A DNA stretch of 64,000 bases from Angomonas deanei (taxonomy: Eukaryota; Euglenozoa; Kinetoplastea; Trypanosomatida; Trypanosomatidae). Within the stretch, counting starts at the first letter, position 1, and the number at the start of each line of letters is the position of its first letter. The stretch covers positions 1-64,000 of the forward strand of contig LR877171.1 of NCBI GenBank assembly GCA_903995115.1, in the 5' to 3' direction. The notes below the pieces were generated by a model. The model was given only the letters and a program-made list of their open reading frames with translations. It did not search any database and was not told where the DNA came from. A program made the position numbers and the translations under genes. Below, piece after piece: positions 27,057 to 37,434 of this stretch.

Positions 27057-27254
27057 GAAGTGTGGTGGGGGTAGTGTGTAGGGATAGAGAACTGGAGATG
27101 GGGAGGGAGGGGGGAGAGGGTGTCGTCGCCATAAATAAATAAAAAAAAAGAAAAAAGGGAGCACACGGCGGGGAGGGAGCATCTCGACACCAACCGGCAA
27201 AAACGTCAAGATGAATTGGAAATCAAAATATCTATAAAAATGCGCTCAGCGTGC

Positions 27255-27497
27255 TTAGGCGCTGGGGGTGGACTTCTTGGCGCGCTTGGAGCTCTTCTTG
27301 TGCTTCTTGGCGACGGCCTTGCTCACGGTCGGCACCACGCCGCCCTTGGAGATGGTCACGTTCTGGAGCAGCTTGCTGAGGTCGTCGTCGTGGCGGACGG
27401 CGAGGGTGAGGGTGCGGGGCGTCAGGCGGCGCACCTTCTTGCCGCTTTGCGTCGCGGCCTTCACGGAAAGCTCAAGTACTTCCGCAACCACGTATTC
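27255..27497 (-). pseudogene. Histone H2A 3' half at LINE B1
   Basis: Codons 57-136 and the stop only (EYVVAEVL to KKSTPSA). At 27498 the sequence changes to the 3' end of B1. The 5' half of this H2A and the H2B of this unit are missing, so the B1 event removed about one and a half genes here. Confidence 0.9.
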
Positions 27498-27541
27498 CTC
27501 GAAAATGGAGCCAAAAAGATGGCAATTTGAAAAAGAAGAAA

Positions 27542-27561
27542 GGAAACGAATCATCGTTTCC
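27542..27561 (-). other. 3'-UTR hairpin of LINE B (B1)
   Basis: A perfect inverted repeat of 8 bp with a 4-base loop, about 45 nt from the element's 3' end. It is also present in B2 at 32053-32072, and could be a reverse-transcriptase recognition element. Confidence 0.5.
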
Positions 27562-27877
27562 GAGTGTCGCGTTGCATAGTATTTGAGCTCTCCAGTTAAT
27601 TAAAGGCTTTGACGTATGGATAGATCAGAAGCACCCCCATTGCCTTCACAATAGAGCCATTTTTATAGAAAATAATAATACACTCTCTTTATCCTCTTTC
27701 CTTTTTTTTTTTTTTTTTTTTTTTTTGATATCTCCTTGGGGAGACAACAATCACAATAATATTCATAATAAATCGGTACAGGCATACATAGATATATAAA
27801 AATTTGGAAAACTCTACGATTGTAATCAAAATTCTACAAGATTACGTGATGAAATAATAAAATAAACGATGATAGAT

Positions 27878-30525
27878 TTACCCTTTAAATAGTGTATCAT
27901 TAGTCAATGCTCGATCGACAACAGTGAGCATATCGCTAAACTTTTTAGAGAAAAGTATACCGGTTATATCTCCCAGGGAGGGGCATGACAGAAGGTGGAA
28001 AACTGCTCCACCGTGCTCCATATTCACCTCTTGACCACATTTCGAACACTTACGAGAGACGTCCATGAACTGCCGAATGAACGTACAAACCCCCAGAGGG
28101 GGCCAATATCCAGTACGTAGCTGAAGCAGGAGTCGGGACTGTTTAACAGTAAGTTTCAGGGGCAACTTACCATCCATCACAAAGTCATTCTTACCGCTTA
28201 TCCTTCTACGAAAGTCCGACGGGACCACAGTACTCTGCCATGCATCTCTTACCTTGTTCCATTCCGATCGTGCAAGATCAGAATGCCAAATATTATCCTT
28301 AGAGAGGGGCTGCCGAGCCTCCTTGGCGTGGGCATCAATTACATCTCCGCGCGGAAAATTACAATGTGCATACACGTGGGAGCACACTATACGACTAACA
28401 TTAGGTAGAGAGATAAGCCTAAGGAGGCTACGCCATAGCAGCTGTGAGATGGTTCCAGCACAACACAAACCTTTACCAACAGACGATAGCATGCTCAGCG
28501 AATCAGAGAACACGCAGATGGATAGTGTTTCCTCAACATGCGACAGAATATAGTTGTATAGTTCTGTCAGGAGACCCAAGATAGCAAAGCATTCCGAAGT
28601 GAAGCTACAGGAATGAAGCGGTGAGGAGAACGAATAGGCCTTAATCGGTATATTCGTATCACACTCCGACACACGCGTATCAAACAACAGGCCAGCACCT
28701 CCAGCCGTACCATTCTCAAGGTCCACACTACCATCTGACCATGCTTCAATAATATACGAATCAGAACAACAGTCAATTGCTTTCCGGTAAATTTCATAGT
28801 TCGCAGCAAGCTTAAGCTCGTTCTTTTTGGTCTCATCCATGTCCTCCGTGTAATCAATAGGCAAGGACACAAATTGAATCGCATCCGCAGACAGAGGAGG
28901 ATGAGTCAGTGCTAATGTCAGGGGAATCACCGTAGACTTACAGTCGAGTTTCAATATCTCCAAGGGGTTGAAGTGATACTCAATCAACTGAATGTGAGGC
29001 AGTGCAGCAGTTTGTGGGATGTCAGGAAGGCGGAAAACGGGTGTATGCAGACAATGGAAGGTCATTTTTAAGTCGGGTAAGCAGCGGCGACGACATGACC
29101 AACGAATCGCAAGTCGTTTCAGCGTAACAGAGAGTGGCATGCATCTCATGACACTCATGGTATCAGCATGTGACGACGATTGTACAATACCGGCACAGTC
29201 CTTGAGGAGACTGAACCAAATTGGATCCAGGTAAGTAGAGACTCCATTAGATACGTGTGCAAAGGGGACATATCCATACAAAACTGCACCCGCGGCTGCA
29301 AAGCATAGGGAGCGAAGAGTATTTACATGTGTACGTGCACTAAGAGCTTTGATTTGCAAACGCCAGCGTAGGAGAGCTGCAGATTTCATTTTATCCGTCT
29401 CAAAGGTTGACAGATTGCTATGGATCATAACGCCGAGGTAGCGGGCGTATCCATATTTAGTTTCAATGGTAACGGGGAATTATTGATGTCAACTTGTAGC
29501 TTGGGGGATTTATTAGGTGAGCCCGCGGGAGTATAAAGATCATGACCACTGTGACAGAAAAAGAGGTACTCACTCTTGGGCGATAGAATCATATTGTGTG
29601 AATTTAGCCAATCAACAAGAAAGGCTAGCAACCGATTCCATGCCTCAATGACTTGCGTAGAGCAAGCACCACTGACAATAATAGAGACATCATCTGCATA
29701 GGCCGTGGTACAACATCCCACCGGCAGATGGTGCATTGAGCGATATTGATCCTCCAGCTTTGTCAGTAGTCCGTCGATAAACACCACAAAGAGTATAGGA
29801 CCCAATACTGAACCTTGAGGGACTCCACACGGCAAGACAAGCGATGAGGAGTAACGGCCCTGCACACAGGTTCTACTAGTACGGCCAGTAAGCCAGTGGG
29901 CAACAATTGACATAATGTAATCGGGGACTTGAAGGAGAGCCAACGCATCAAGTAGGTGTTTGTGAGGAACCCTACAGAAGGCATCCTTCAAGTCCAATAG
30001 GCCAAGGATAGAGACATGCCCGGTAAACTTACCGGAAGTAACAATGGTTCCTTTCTTATTCGGACGCTCGATGTATTTGACAGAGCGAGTATTGGCCATT
30101 TTGACCAGGGTACCATATACCCTTGCTATGGCATCCTCGGTACTATAGCCAGGGCGAAACCCAAATTGAACGGGGGATAGCTTATCATGCAGGAAGCTCA
30201 TAAGCCGACGGGACACCACGCGTTCAAAGGTACGACACACCAAAGAGGTAATAGCCACCGGTCGATAGGACGTGGCTTCAGTCGGAGGTTTGCCTGGTTT
30301 TAAGATTGGACAGAAGACAGCAGTTTTCCAATGGGGAGGCATATCCCGTGGATGACGAAGTAACTGGGTGAAGGCTTCCGCCGTCTGTTTTCGACACTCC
30401 CCTAAAAACACTTTGACAAAACAAGGGTGAAGGCCTACATGATCCGCTGATCCCGAATTACGAAGCTTACGAAGGGCATGCGTTACTTCCCACACGGTGA
30501 CGGAGGGTACCGTGACAGGATCCAC
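27878..30525 (-). pseudogene. LINE B1 ORF2, truncated and frameshifted
   Basis: Two overlapping open frames, 27878-29428 and 29425-30525, correspond to about residues 345-1227 of B2 ORF2 (RT with GVPQGSVLGP and YADD, RNase H with AWSDGSV, C-terminal CSKC zinc motif). One G fewer than B2 in a G run near 29470 shifts the frame between them. The endonuclease and ORF1 are absent. It is not expected to move on its own. Confidence 0.85.
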
Positions 30526-30555
30526 AGGAAGTTCCGTGAGACCAGGGGAGGATTA

Positions 30556-30582
30556 TTTTTTTTTTTTTTTTTTTTTTTTTTT
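30556..30582 (-). other. Poly(A) run fused to the H4 3' UTR
   Basis: On the minus strand the normal H4 3' UTR (ending GTTGTG) is followed by 27 A residues and then by truncated B1. Other H4 spacers have no A run at this place. It looks like a retained mRNA poly(A) tail from template switching. It would place the H4 poly(A) site about 60 nt after the stop and about 30 nt after the TATAGATAT motif. Confidence 0.65.
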
Positions 30583-30644
30583 CACAACATAAATAAAATA
30601 ATAAAACAATATATATCTATATGAGAGTGCACACGGGCGTGCGC

Positions 30645-30944
30645 TTACGCATAACCGTAGAGGATCTGGCCCTTCTTGCGCAGAGCGGACACAATGTCGG
30701 ACGCCTTGACCGTCTTCGCGCGGCTGTATTCCGTATAAGAGGTGGCAGTGCGGACGACATCCTCGACGTAGCTCTTGAGAACACGACGGACTTCTTCGTA
30801 GACCTCTCCGCTGATGCGCCTGACGCCACCGCGACGTGCGAGGCGGCGGATGGAGCCGCGGGAAATGGACTTGATGTTGTCGCGCAGAAGCTTCTTCTGC
30901 TGGCGAGCGCTGCCCTTCGCTTCAGATCTCTTGCCCTTGGCCAT
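30645..30944 (-). CDS. H4: Histone H4 (copy 3)
   Basis: An intact 99-residue H4. Its downstream side differs from the others: instead of H2B it runs through the poly(A) run into LINE B1. Upstream spacer and H3 are normal, so the gene should be expressed, with its own 3' motif kept (30612-30620). Confidence 0.96.
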   Translation of the reverse strand: MAKGKRSEAKGSARQQKKLLRDNIKSISRGSIRRLARRGGVRRISGEVYEEVRRVLKSYVEDVVRTATSYTEYSRAKTVKASDIVSALRKKGQILYGYA

Positions 30945-31178
30945 CGAGGTAAAGTGTGTGGGTTGGGTGGTGGAAAGTGTGGTAGGTGGAAAACCTTCAG
31001 AGGGGGGTGGAGAAAGAGAAAGAGAAGGAGAAAAGAGAGCGTGTGGGTTGAATGCGGGGTACGTGCAGATGCGTGGTACAAGTAGCAGGTGTCGTCGGCG
31101 GCAGTCTCGCCGCATCAAACTCACAGGGAGTGAAACCGAACTCATAAACAAAAATATCTATAGAAGGGATGGCACCGT

Positions 31179-31568
31179 TTAGTGGCGGTCACCGCGGAGG
31201 CGGAGAGCGAGCTGGAGGTCGCGGGGCATCAGGGTCACGCGCTTGCTGTTGAGAGAGGCGAGGTTGGCGTCGGCGAGCAGGGAGACAACGTAGGCCTCCG
31301 TGGACTCCTGCAGGGCGAGGATGGCCGAGCTCTGGAATCTCAAACCTTCCTTCTGTGCAGACGCAATCTCGCGAACGAGTCTCTGGAAAGGAGCGCGCTG
31401 GATCAGCAAGTCGGTGGAGCGCTGGAACTTGCGCACCTCACGGAGAGCCACCGTACCTGGGCGCCAGCGGTGGGCGCGCTTGGTGCCGGACGCGGCGCGG
31501 GGAGCCTTCTTGCTCTTCTTGGAGGTGATGCTGCGCTTAGCGCGGGAAGTTTCCTTGGTGCGGGACAT
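31179..31568 (-). CDS. H3: Histone H3 (copy 3)
   Basis: The 129-residue H3 has the same protein as copy 1. It is upstream of H4 copy 3 and downstream of the H2A 3' half that borders LINE B2. The minus-strand T run in its leader (31651-31664) has a different length from other copies. Confidence 0.97.
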   Translation of the reverse strand: MSRTKETSRAKRSITSKKSKKAPRAASGTKRAHRWRPGTVALREVRKFQRSTDLLIQRAPFQRLVREIASAQKEGLRFQSSAILALQESTEAYVVSLLADANLASLNSKRVTLMPRDLQLALRLRGDRH

Positions 31569-31763
31569 GAAGTGTGGTGGGGGTGGTGTGTAGGGATAGA
31601 GAACTGGAGATGGGGAGGGAGGGGGAGAGGGTGTCGTCGCCATAAATAAATAAAAAAAAAAAAAAGGGAGCACACGGCGGGGAGGGAGCATCTCGACACC
31701 AACCGGCAAAAACGTCAAGATGAATTGGAAATCAAAATATCTATAAAAATGCGCTCAGCGTGC

Positions 31764-32006
31764 TTAGGCGCTGGGGGTGGACTTCTTGGCGCGCTTGGAG
31801 CTCTTCTTGTGCTTCTTGGCGACGGCCTTGCTCACGGTCGGCACCACGCCGCCCTTGGAGATGGTCACGTTCTGGAGCAGCTTGCTGAGGTCGTCGTCGT
31901 GGCGGACGGCGAGGGTGAGGGTGCGGGGCGTCAGGCGGCGCACCTTCTTGCCGCTTTGCGTCGCGGCCTTCACGGAAAGCTCAAGTACTTCCGCAACCAC
32001 GTATTC
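31764..32006 (-). pseudogene. Histone H2A 3' half at the 3' end of LINE B2
   Basis: Codons 57-136 and the stop. This is the downstream copy of the 231-bp duplication (31776-32006) plus the last codons. It has no start and follows the LINE's 3' UTR. Confidence 0.9.
31776..32006. repeat. 231-bp target duplication, left copy (LINE B2)
   Basis: H2A from the ACC codon of KKST to the codon-57 site. The same 231 bp recur at 37793-38023 on the far side of B2. Confidence 0.85.
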
Positions 32007-32373
32007 CTCGAAAATGGAGCCAAAAAGATGGCAATTTGAAAAAAAGAAGAAAGGAAACGAATCATCGTTTCCGAGTGTCGCGTTGCATAGTATTTGAGCT
32101 CTCCAGTTAATTAAAGGCTTTGACGTATGGATAGATCAGAAGCACCCCCATTACCTTCACAATAGAGCCATTTTTATAGAAAATAATAATACACTCTCTT
32201 TATCCTCTTTCCTTTTTTTTTTTTTATCTCCTTGGGGAGACAACAATCACAATAATATTCATAATAAATCGGTACAGGCATACATAGATATATAAAAGTT
32301 TGGAAAACTCTACGATTGTAATCAAAATTCTACAAGATTACGTGATGAAATAATAAAATAAACGATGATAGAT

Positions 32374-35300
32374 TTACCCTTTAAATAGTGTATCATTAGT
32401 CAATGCTCGATCGACAACAGTGAGCATATCGCTAAACTTTTTAGAGAAAAGTATACCGGTTATATCTCCCAGGGAGGGGCACGACAGAAGGTGGAAAACT
32501 GCTCCACCGTGCTCCATATTCACCTCTTGACCACATTTCGAACACTTACGAGAGACGTCCATGAACTGCCGAATGAACGTACAAACCCCCAGAGGGGGCC
32601 AATATCCAGTACGTAGCTGAAGCAGGAGTCGGGACTGTTTAACAGTAAGCTTTAGGGGCAGCTTACCATCCATCACAAAGTCATTCTTACCGCTTATCCT
32701 TCTACGAAAGTCCGACGGGACCACAGTACTCTGCCATGTATCTCTTACCTTGTTCCATTCCGATCGTGCAAGATCAGAATGCCAAATATTATCCGTAGAG
32801 AGGGGCTGCCGAGCCTCCTTGGCGTGGGCATCAATTACATCTCCGCGCGGAAAATTACAATGTGCATACACGTGGGAGCACACTATACGACTAACATTAG
32901 GTAGAGAGATAAGCCTAAGGAGGCTACGCCATAGCAGCTGTGAGATGGTTCCAGCACAGCACAAACCTTTACCAACAGACGATAGCATGCTCAGCGAATC
33001 AGAAAACACGCAGATGGATAGTGTTTCCTCAACATGCGACAGAATATAATTGTATAGTTCTGTCAGGAGACCCAAGATAGCAAAGCATTCCGAAGTGAAG
33101 CTACAGGAATGAAGCGGTGAGGAGAACGAATAGGCCTTAATCGGTATATTCGTATCACACTCCGACACACGCGTATCAAACAACAGGCCAGCACCTCCAG
33201 CCGTACCATTCTCAAGGTCCACACTACCATCTGACCATGCTTCAATAATATACGAATCAGAACAACAGTCAATTGCTTTCCGGTAAATTTCATAGTTCGC
33301 AGCAAGCTTAAGCTCGTTCTTTTTGGTCTCATCCATGTCCTCCGTGTAATCAATAGGCAAGGACACAAATTGAATCGCATCCGCAGACAGAGGAGGATGA
33401 GTCAGTGCTAATGTCAGGGGAATCACCGTAGACTTACAGTCGAGTTTCAATATCTCCAAGGGGTTGAAGTGATACTCAATCAACTGAATGTGAGGCAGTG
33501 CAGCAGTTTGTGGGATGTCAGGAAGGCGGAAAACGGGTGTATGCAGACAATGGAAGGTCATTTTTAAGTCGGGTAAGCAGCGGCGACGACATGACCAACG
33601 GATCGCAAGTCGTTTCAGCGTAACAGAGAGTGGCATGCATCTCATGACACTCATGGTATCAGCGTGTGACGACGATTGTACAATACCGGCACAGTCCTTG
33701 AGGAGACTGAACCAAATTGGATCCAGGTAAGTAGAGACTCCATTAGATACGTGTGCAAAGGGGACATATCCATACAAAACTGCACCCGCGGCTGCAAAGC
33801 ATAGGGAGCGAAGAGTATTTACATGTGTACGTGCACTAAGAGCTTTGATTTGCAAACGCCAGCGTAGGAGAGCTGCAGATTTCATTTTATCCGTCTCAAA
33901 GGTTGACAGGTTGCTATGGATCATAACGCCGAGGTAGCGGGCGTATCCATATTTGGTTTCAATGGTAACGGGGGAATTATTGATGTCAACTTGTAGCTTG
34001 GGGGATTTATTAGGTGAGCCCGCGGGAGTATAAAGATCATGACCACTGTGACAGAAAAAGAGGTACTCACTCTTGGGCGATAGAATCATATTGTGTGAAT
34101 TTAGCCAATCAACAAGAAAGGCTAGCAACCGATTCCATGCCTCAATGACTTGCGTAGAGCAAGCACCACTGACAATAATAGAGACATCATCTGCATAGGC
34201 CGTGGTACAACATCCCACCGGCAGATGGTGCATTGAGCGATATTGATCCTCCAGCTTTGTCAGTAGTCCGTCGATAAACACCACAAAGAGTATAGGACCC
34301 AATACTGAACCTTGAGGGACTCCACACGGCAAGACAAGCGATGAGGAGTAACGGCCCTGCACACAGGTTCTACTAGTACGGCCAGTAAGCCAGTGGGCAA
34401 CAATTGACATAATGTAATCGGGGACTTGAAGGAGAGCCAACGCATCAAGTAGGTGTTTGTGAGGAACCCTACAGAAGGCATCCTTCAAGTCCAATAGGCC
34501 AAGGATAGAGACATGCCCGGTAAACTTACCGGAAGTAACAATGGTTCCTTTCTTATTCGGACGCTCGATGTATTTGACAGAGCGAGTATTGGCCATTTTG
34601 ACCAGGGTACCATATACCCTTGCTATGGCATCCTCGGTACTATAGCCAGGGCGAAACCCAAATTGAACGGGGGATAGCTTATCATGCAGGAAGCTCATAA
34701 GCCGACGGGACACCACGCGTTCAAAGGTACGACATACCAAAGAGGTAATAGCCACCGGTCGATAGGACGTGGCTTCGGTCGGAGGTTTGCCTGGTTTTAA
34801 GATTGGACAGAAGACAGCAGTTTTCCAATGGGGAGGCATATCCCGTGGATGACGAAGTAACTGGGTGAAGGCTTCCGCCGTCTGTTTTCGACACTCCCCT
34901 AAGAACACTTTGACAAAACAAGGGTGAAGGCCTACATGATCCGCTGATCCCGAATTACGAAGCTTACGAAGGGCATGCGTTACTTCCCACACAGTGACGG
35001 AGGGTACCGTGACAGGATCCACAGGAAGTTCCGTGAGACCAGGGGAGGAATCGTGCATGGAGGCAAACACCGAATTAAAAAGCGTAGCTTTACTTCTATC
35101 TGTCGCATGACATTTAGACATATTATCGGAGTAGATGGGAGTGTTGCGGCATAGGGGAAAGAACAGACGATTAAGCTTTGACCAAGCATCTTTCTCAGTC
35201 AGTATATCACCTTTGTCCATTTTGTATTTAAAGTCAGGAATCGCCCATGGTGTTTTCGGGACACTCTTATAGGTCGAAAAGAGGCGCGATTCAAGATTAT

Positions 35301-36057
35301 TAATGGAGTCGCAATTGGATATGGACCTCGCCGTGGTTTGTATAGCGTCCCAATCAATGCGAGACCATATAAGGTTCCGCACTCGACGAACTATTTGCTG
35401 GCGATGAGCCGCAGGAACATCAAGCAGTACCATGCGATGATCCTGTGAGAGATGTCCATCACGGACCAGGAACGGAGGAACACTAAACTTGCTCTTTAGT
35501 AGTATGAGATCAATGGTTCTGGTCCCGCTCGAGGTTGGGACCGGATCTCCATACGACTGAGGGACCACAAAGTCATTCTTGATAATGAAGTCGAGTAAGT
35601 ATGTTCCCCTGTGAGTGGTGTCCGAACTCCATAGCGAATGGGCAGCATTAAAATCCCCAGCCACAATGTCAGAGTCTTTGAATGAGGCTTCATCCAAAAA
35701 CCGTTGAAACCACATTGTTCCTGGGGTAGCATAGATGCTGGATACAGTGTACTTTATCTCAGTAGAAAGGTCGACAATTTCCGTTGTAATATATTCAGCC
35801 GGCAGTTGGAGATGGAGCGATGCAGAATGGAGTTCTCTGCTCGCATAAGCACGGCGGTTAATTGCAATGGCCACTCCTCCGTATACCGGGTTACTTTTAC
35901 GAGTACACCAATAGTAGTCGTATTCTAACTCATTCCAGAGCTGTAACAGCTTTTGAGGGGGGTTCCCTGATTCCTGGAGGCATAATATATCCGGTAGTGA
36001 TTTCTCATTGTGGAGCTTAACAATGAATTCCATAAAAAGGGAGCCGGGACTGCTCAT
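32374..36057 (-). CDS. LINE B2 ORF2: endonuclease-reverse transcriptase-RNase H
   Basis: 1227 codons from the first ATG. Domains: APE endonuclease about 1-230 (ILCLQES, VAGDFNAAH, QDHRMVLLD), RT about 360-680 (TSYRPVAITS, FGFRPGYSTED, GVPQGSVLGP, YADD near 619), RNase H about 935-1080 (AWSDGSVD, SECFAIL, FSDSLS), and a C-terminal CSKCGQ-H-C motif near 1175. The endonuclease's expected N-terminal IATFN, with its catalytic Asn, is encoded just upstream of this ATG in the same frame, overlapping the end of ORF1. Translation therefore probably enters by frameshifting within the 75-nt overlap and not at this ATG. Confidence 0.88.
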   Translation of the reverse strand: MSSPGSLFMEFIVKLHNEKSLPDILCLQESGNPPQKLLQLWNELEYDYYWCTRKSNPVYGGVAIAINRRAYASRELHSASLHLQLPAEYITTEIVDLSTEIKYTVSSIYATPGTMWFQRFLDEASFKDSDIVAGDFNAAHSLWSSDTTHRGTYLLDFIIKNDFVVPQSYGDPVPTSSGTRTIDLILLKSKFSVPPFLVRDGHLSQDHRMVLLDVPAAHRQQIVRRVRNLIWSRIDWDAIQTTARSISNCDSINNLESRLFSTYKSVPKTPWAIPDFKYKMDKGDILTEKDAWSKLNRLFFPLCRNTPIYSDNMSKCHATDRSKATLFNSVFASMHDSSPGLTELPVDPVTVPSVTVWEVTHALRKLRNSGSADHVGLHPCFVKVFLGECRKQTAEAFTQLLRHPRDMPPHWKTAVFCPILKPGKPPTEATSYRPVAITSLVCRTFERVVSRRLMSFLHDKLSPVQFGFRPGYSTEDAIARVYGTLVKMANTRSVKYIERPNKKGTIVTSGKFTGHVSILGLLDLKDAFCRVPHKHLLDALALLQVPDYIMSIVAHWLTGRTSRTCVQGRYSSSLVLPCGVPQGSVLGPILFVVFIDGLLTKLEDQYRSMHHLPVGCCTTAYADDVSIIVSGACSTQVIEAWNRLLAFLVDWLNSHNMILSPKSEYLFFCHSGHDLYTPAGSPNKSPKLQVDINNSPVTIETKYGYARYLGVMIHSNLSTFETDKMKSAALLRWRLQIKALSARTHVNTLRSLCFAAAGAVLYGYVPFAHVSNGVSTYLDPIWFSLLKDCAGIVQSSSHADTMSVMRCMPLSVTLKRLAIRWSCRRRCLPDLKMTFHCLHTPVFRLPDIPQTAALPHIQLIEYHFNPLEILKLDCKSTVIPLTLALTHPPLSADAIQFVSLPIDYTEDMDETKKNELKLAANYEIYRKAIDCCSDSYIIEAWSDGSVDLENGTAGGAGLLFDTRVSECDTNIPIKAYSFSSPLHSCSFTSECFAILGLLTELYNYILSHVEETLSICVFSDSLSMLSSVGKGLCCAGTISQLLWRSLLRLISLPNVSRIVCSHVYAHCNFPRGDVIDAHAKEARQPLSTDNIWHSDLARSEWNKVRDTWQSTVVPSDFRRRISGKNDFVMDGKLPLKLTVKQSRLLLQLRTGYWPPLGVCTFIRQFMDVSRKCSKCGQEVNMEHGGAVFHLLSCPSLGDITGILFSKKFSDMLTVVDRALTNDTLFKG

Positions 36058-36058
36058 A

Positions 36059-37309
36059 TTAAATGTGGCAATCCACGGTGCGTGCCAAGAAGCTAAGTGT
36101 TCCCTGGTTGGTTTGGTGCGTTTTGAAAACCCTCACCGCGTACATATTTAGTGGCGACTGGCGAGTCTGGGAGAATGCCATTCTCGGCATCGTCTTCTTC
36201 GAGATCTTCGTGGGACCGGTGGGAAGCCGCAGAATGGGATCTGGCAGACGCGGTACGGGCACTGGGGCGGGAGGCGCGGGCGGGAGTACCAGGTAGTAAT
36301 TTCTTCGATCGATTGGGTGAAGGGGGGTGGGGCCAGAGGAGTTGTCCTGTTGGGTACCAAGAATAGATACCGGTCCAGTTGTCAACGTTTGTTGGGTGCT
36401 CGGCGTCTCAGACGAGATGGTAACTGCAGATCGTCTGGGAGATGCCTTCTTAGGAGGGGCTGTAGGGTGCACAGTAGGCATCTTCATAGGATATTTGACA
36501 GGAGGCTGTGCAGAGGGAGGTGCTGACGGGGACTCAATGAGCGACTGTGAGACGTGGGAAGGGGATGAACTGTCGACTGTGAATGCCAATGCGGCAGTGT
36601 TATACTGTTTGGATGGTTTATGTGGCTCTGCTTCAAGGGAGGGGGCATGTGCAGCGCGAGCTGCGGTAGACGCACGGATCGGACCAATACCAGCAATGTG
36701 ACGTAAACGGGTAGAGTGCAGCTCTTGCTGATATAAGTTGTTAAGCTCAGTGACTCGACGGCGCAGCTGAGCAACCTCATCGTCCTCGCGTCCGATCGTG
36801 GAGAAATGAGAGCCATGGCACGCATTAAGATGTATGATGACCTCTCTCTGCGTCTGAAGAAGTCGGGGACATGTATGGACCGAGCAGAAGAAACAACGGT
36901 CTGTAAAGTTTAGCATCGGCAATTTATTCTCAAACAGGGGGGAATAAAAGCACATAATCGCATCCCAGCATTGGACATGTAAAGAAAGAAACTCCTCAAA
37001 TAGGTTTAGGCTTTGATTGAAGAAGGCGACAGCTGCATTTATGTCCGCACGATAGATGTCCAACGGAACCTCTCCTTTATCGTTGGGGTTGGGGACAGCT
37101 GCCTCAAGTGGCGCATAGGGGTACCCATCTTCCAGAGCATATTTTAAAAAGGGGTCATCCTCGAACAGGAAGGATATATCATGTGGATTGCTGTTCTGGA
37201 AAAGGTCGTCATACCAGTCTGCAAGCGGAACATAGTCGGATTCCGTATACATGTTCTTCCTGATTTGTTGTTTATTAGTATTACGCTGCTTTCGCTTAGG
37301 TTTATTGTT

Positions 37310-37346
<37 letters not shown>

Positions 37347-37397
37347 GCGTTATTGTTATTATTGGGATGCATTCCTCGAAAGAAGTTAGTACGATTG

Positions 37398-37434
<37 letters not shown>

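Larger units (their letters stand above)
27498..30555 (-). mobile_element. LINE B1, 5'-truncated copy
   Basis: Nearly identical to the 3' half of B2. The 3' end is at the H2A codon-57 site, with the tail shared with C. It holds an internal A tract (minus strand, 27703-27726) and a perfect 8-bp hairpin, GGAAACGA / TCGTTTCC, at 27542-27561. The 5' end is cut within the RT region and joined through 27 A residues to the 3' UTR of H4. The retained coding frame has one frameshift near 29470. Confidence 0.85.

Noticed and set aside
27878-30525. LINE B1 as a full second copy of B
   Set aside because: It lacks ORF1, the 2A motif and the endonuclease; the 5' end is cut in the RT region and replaced by the H4 UTR and poly(A).
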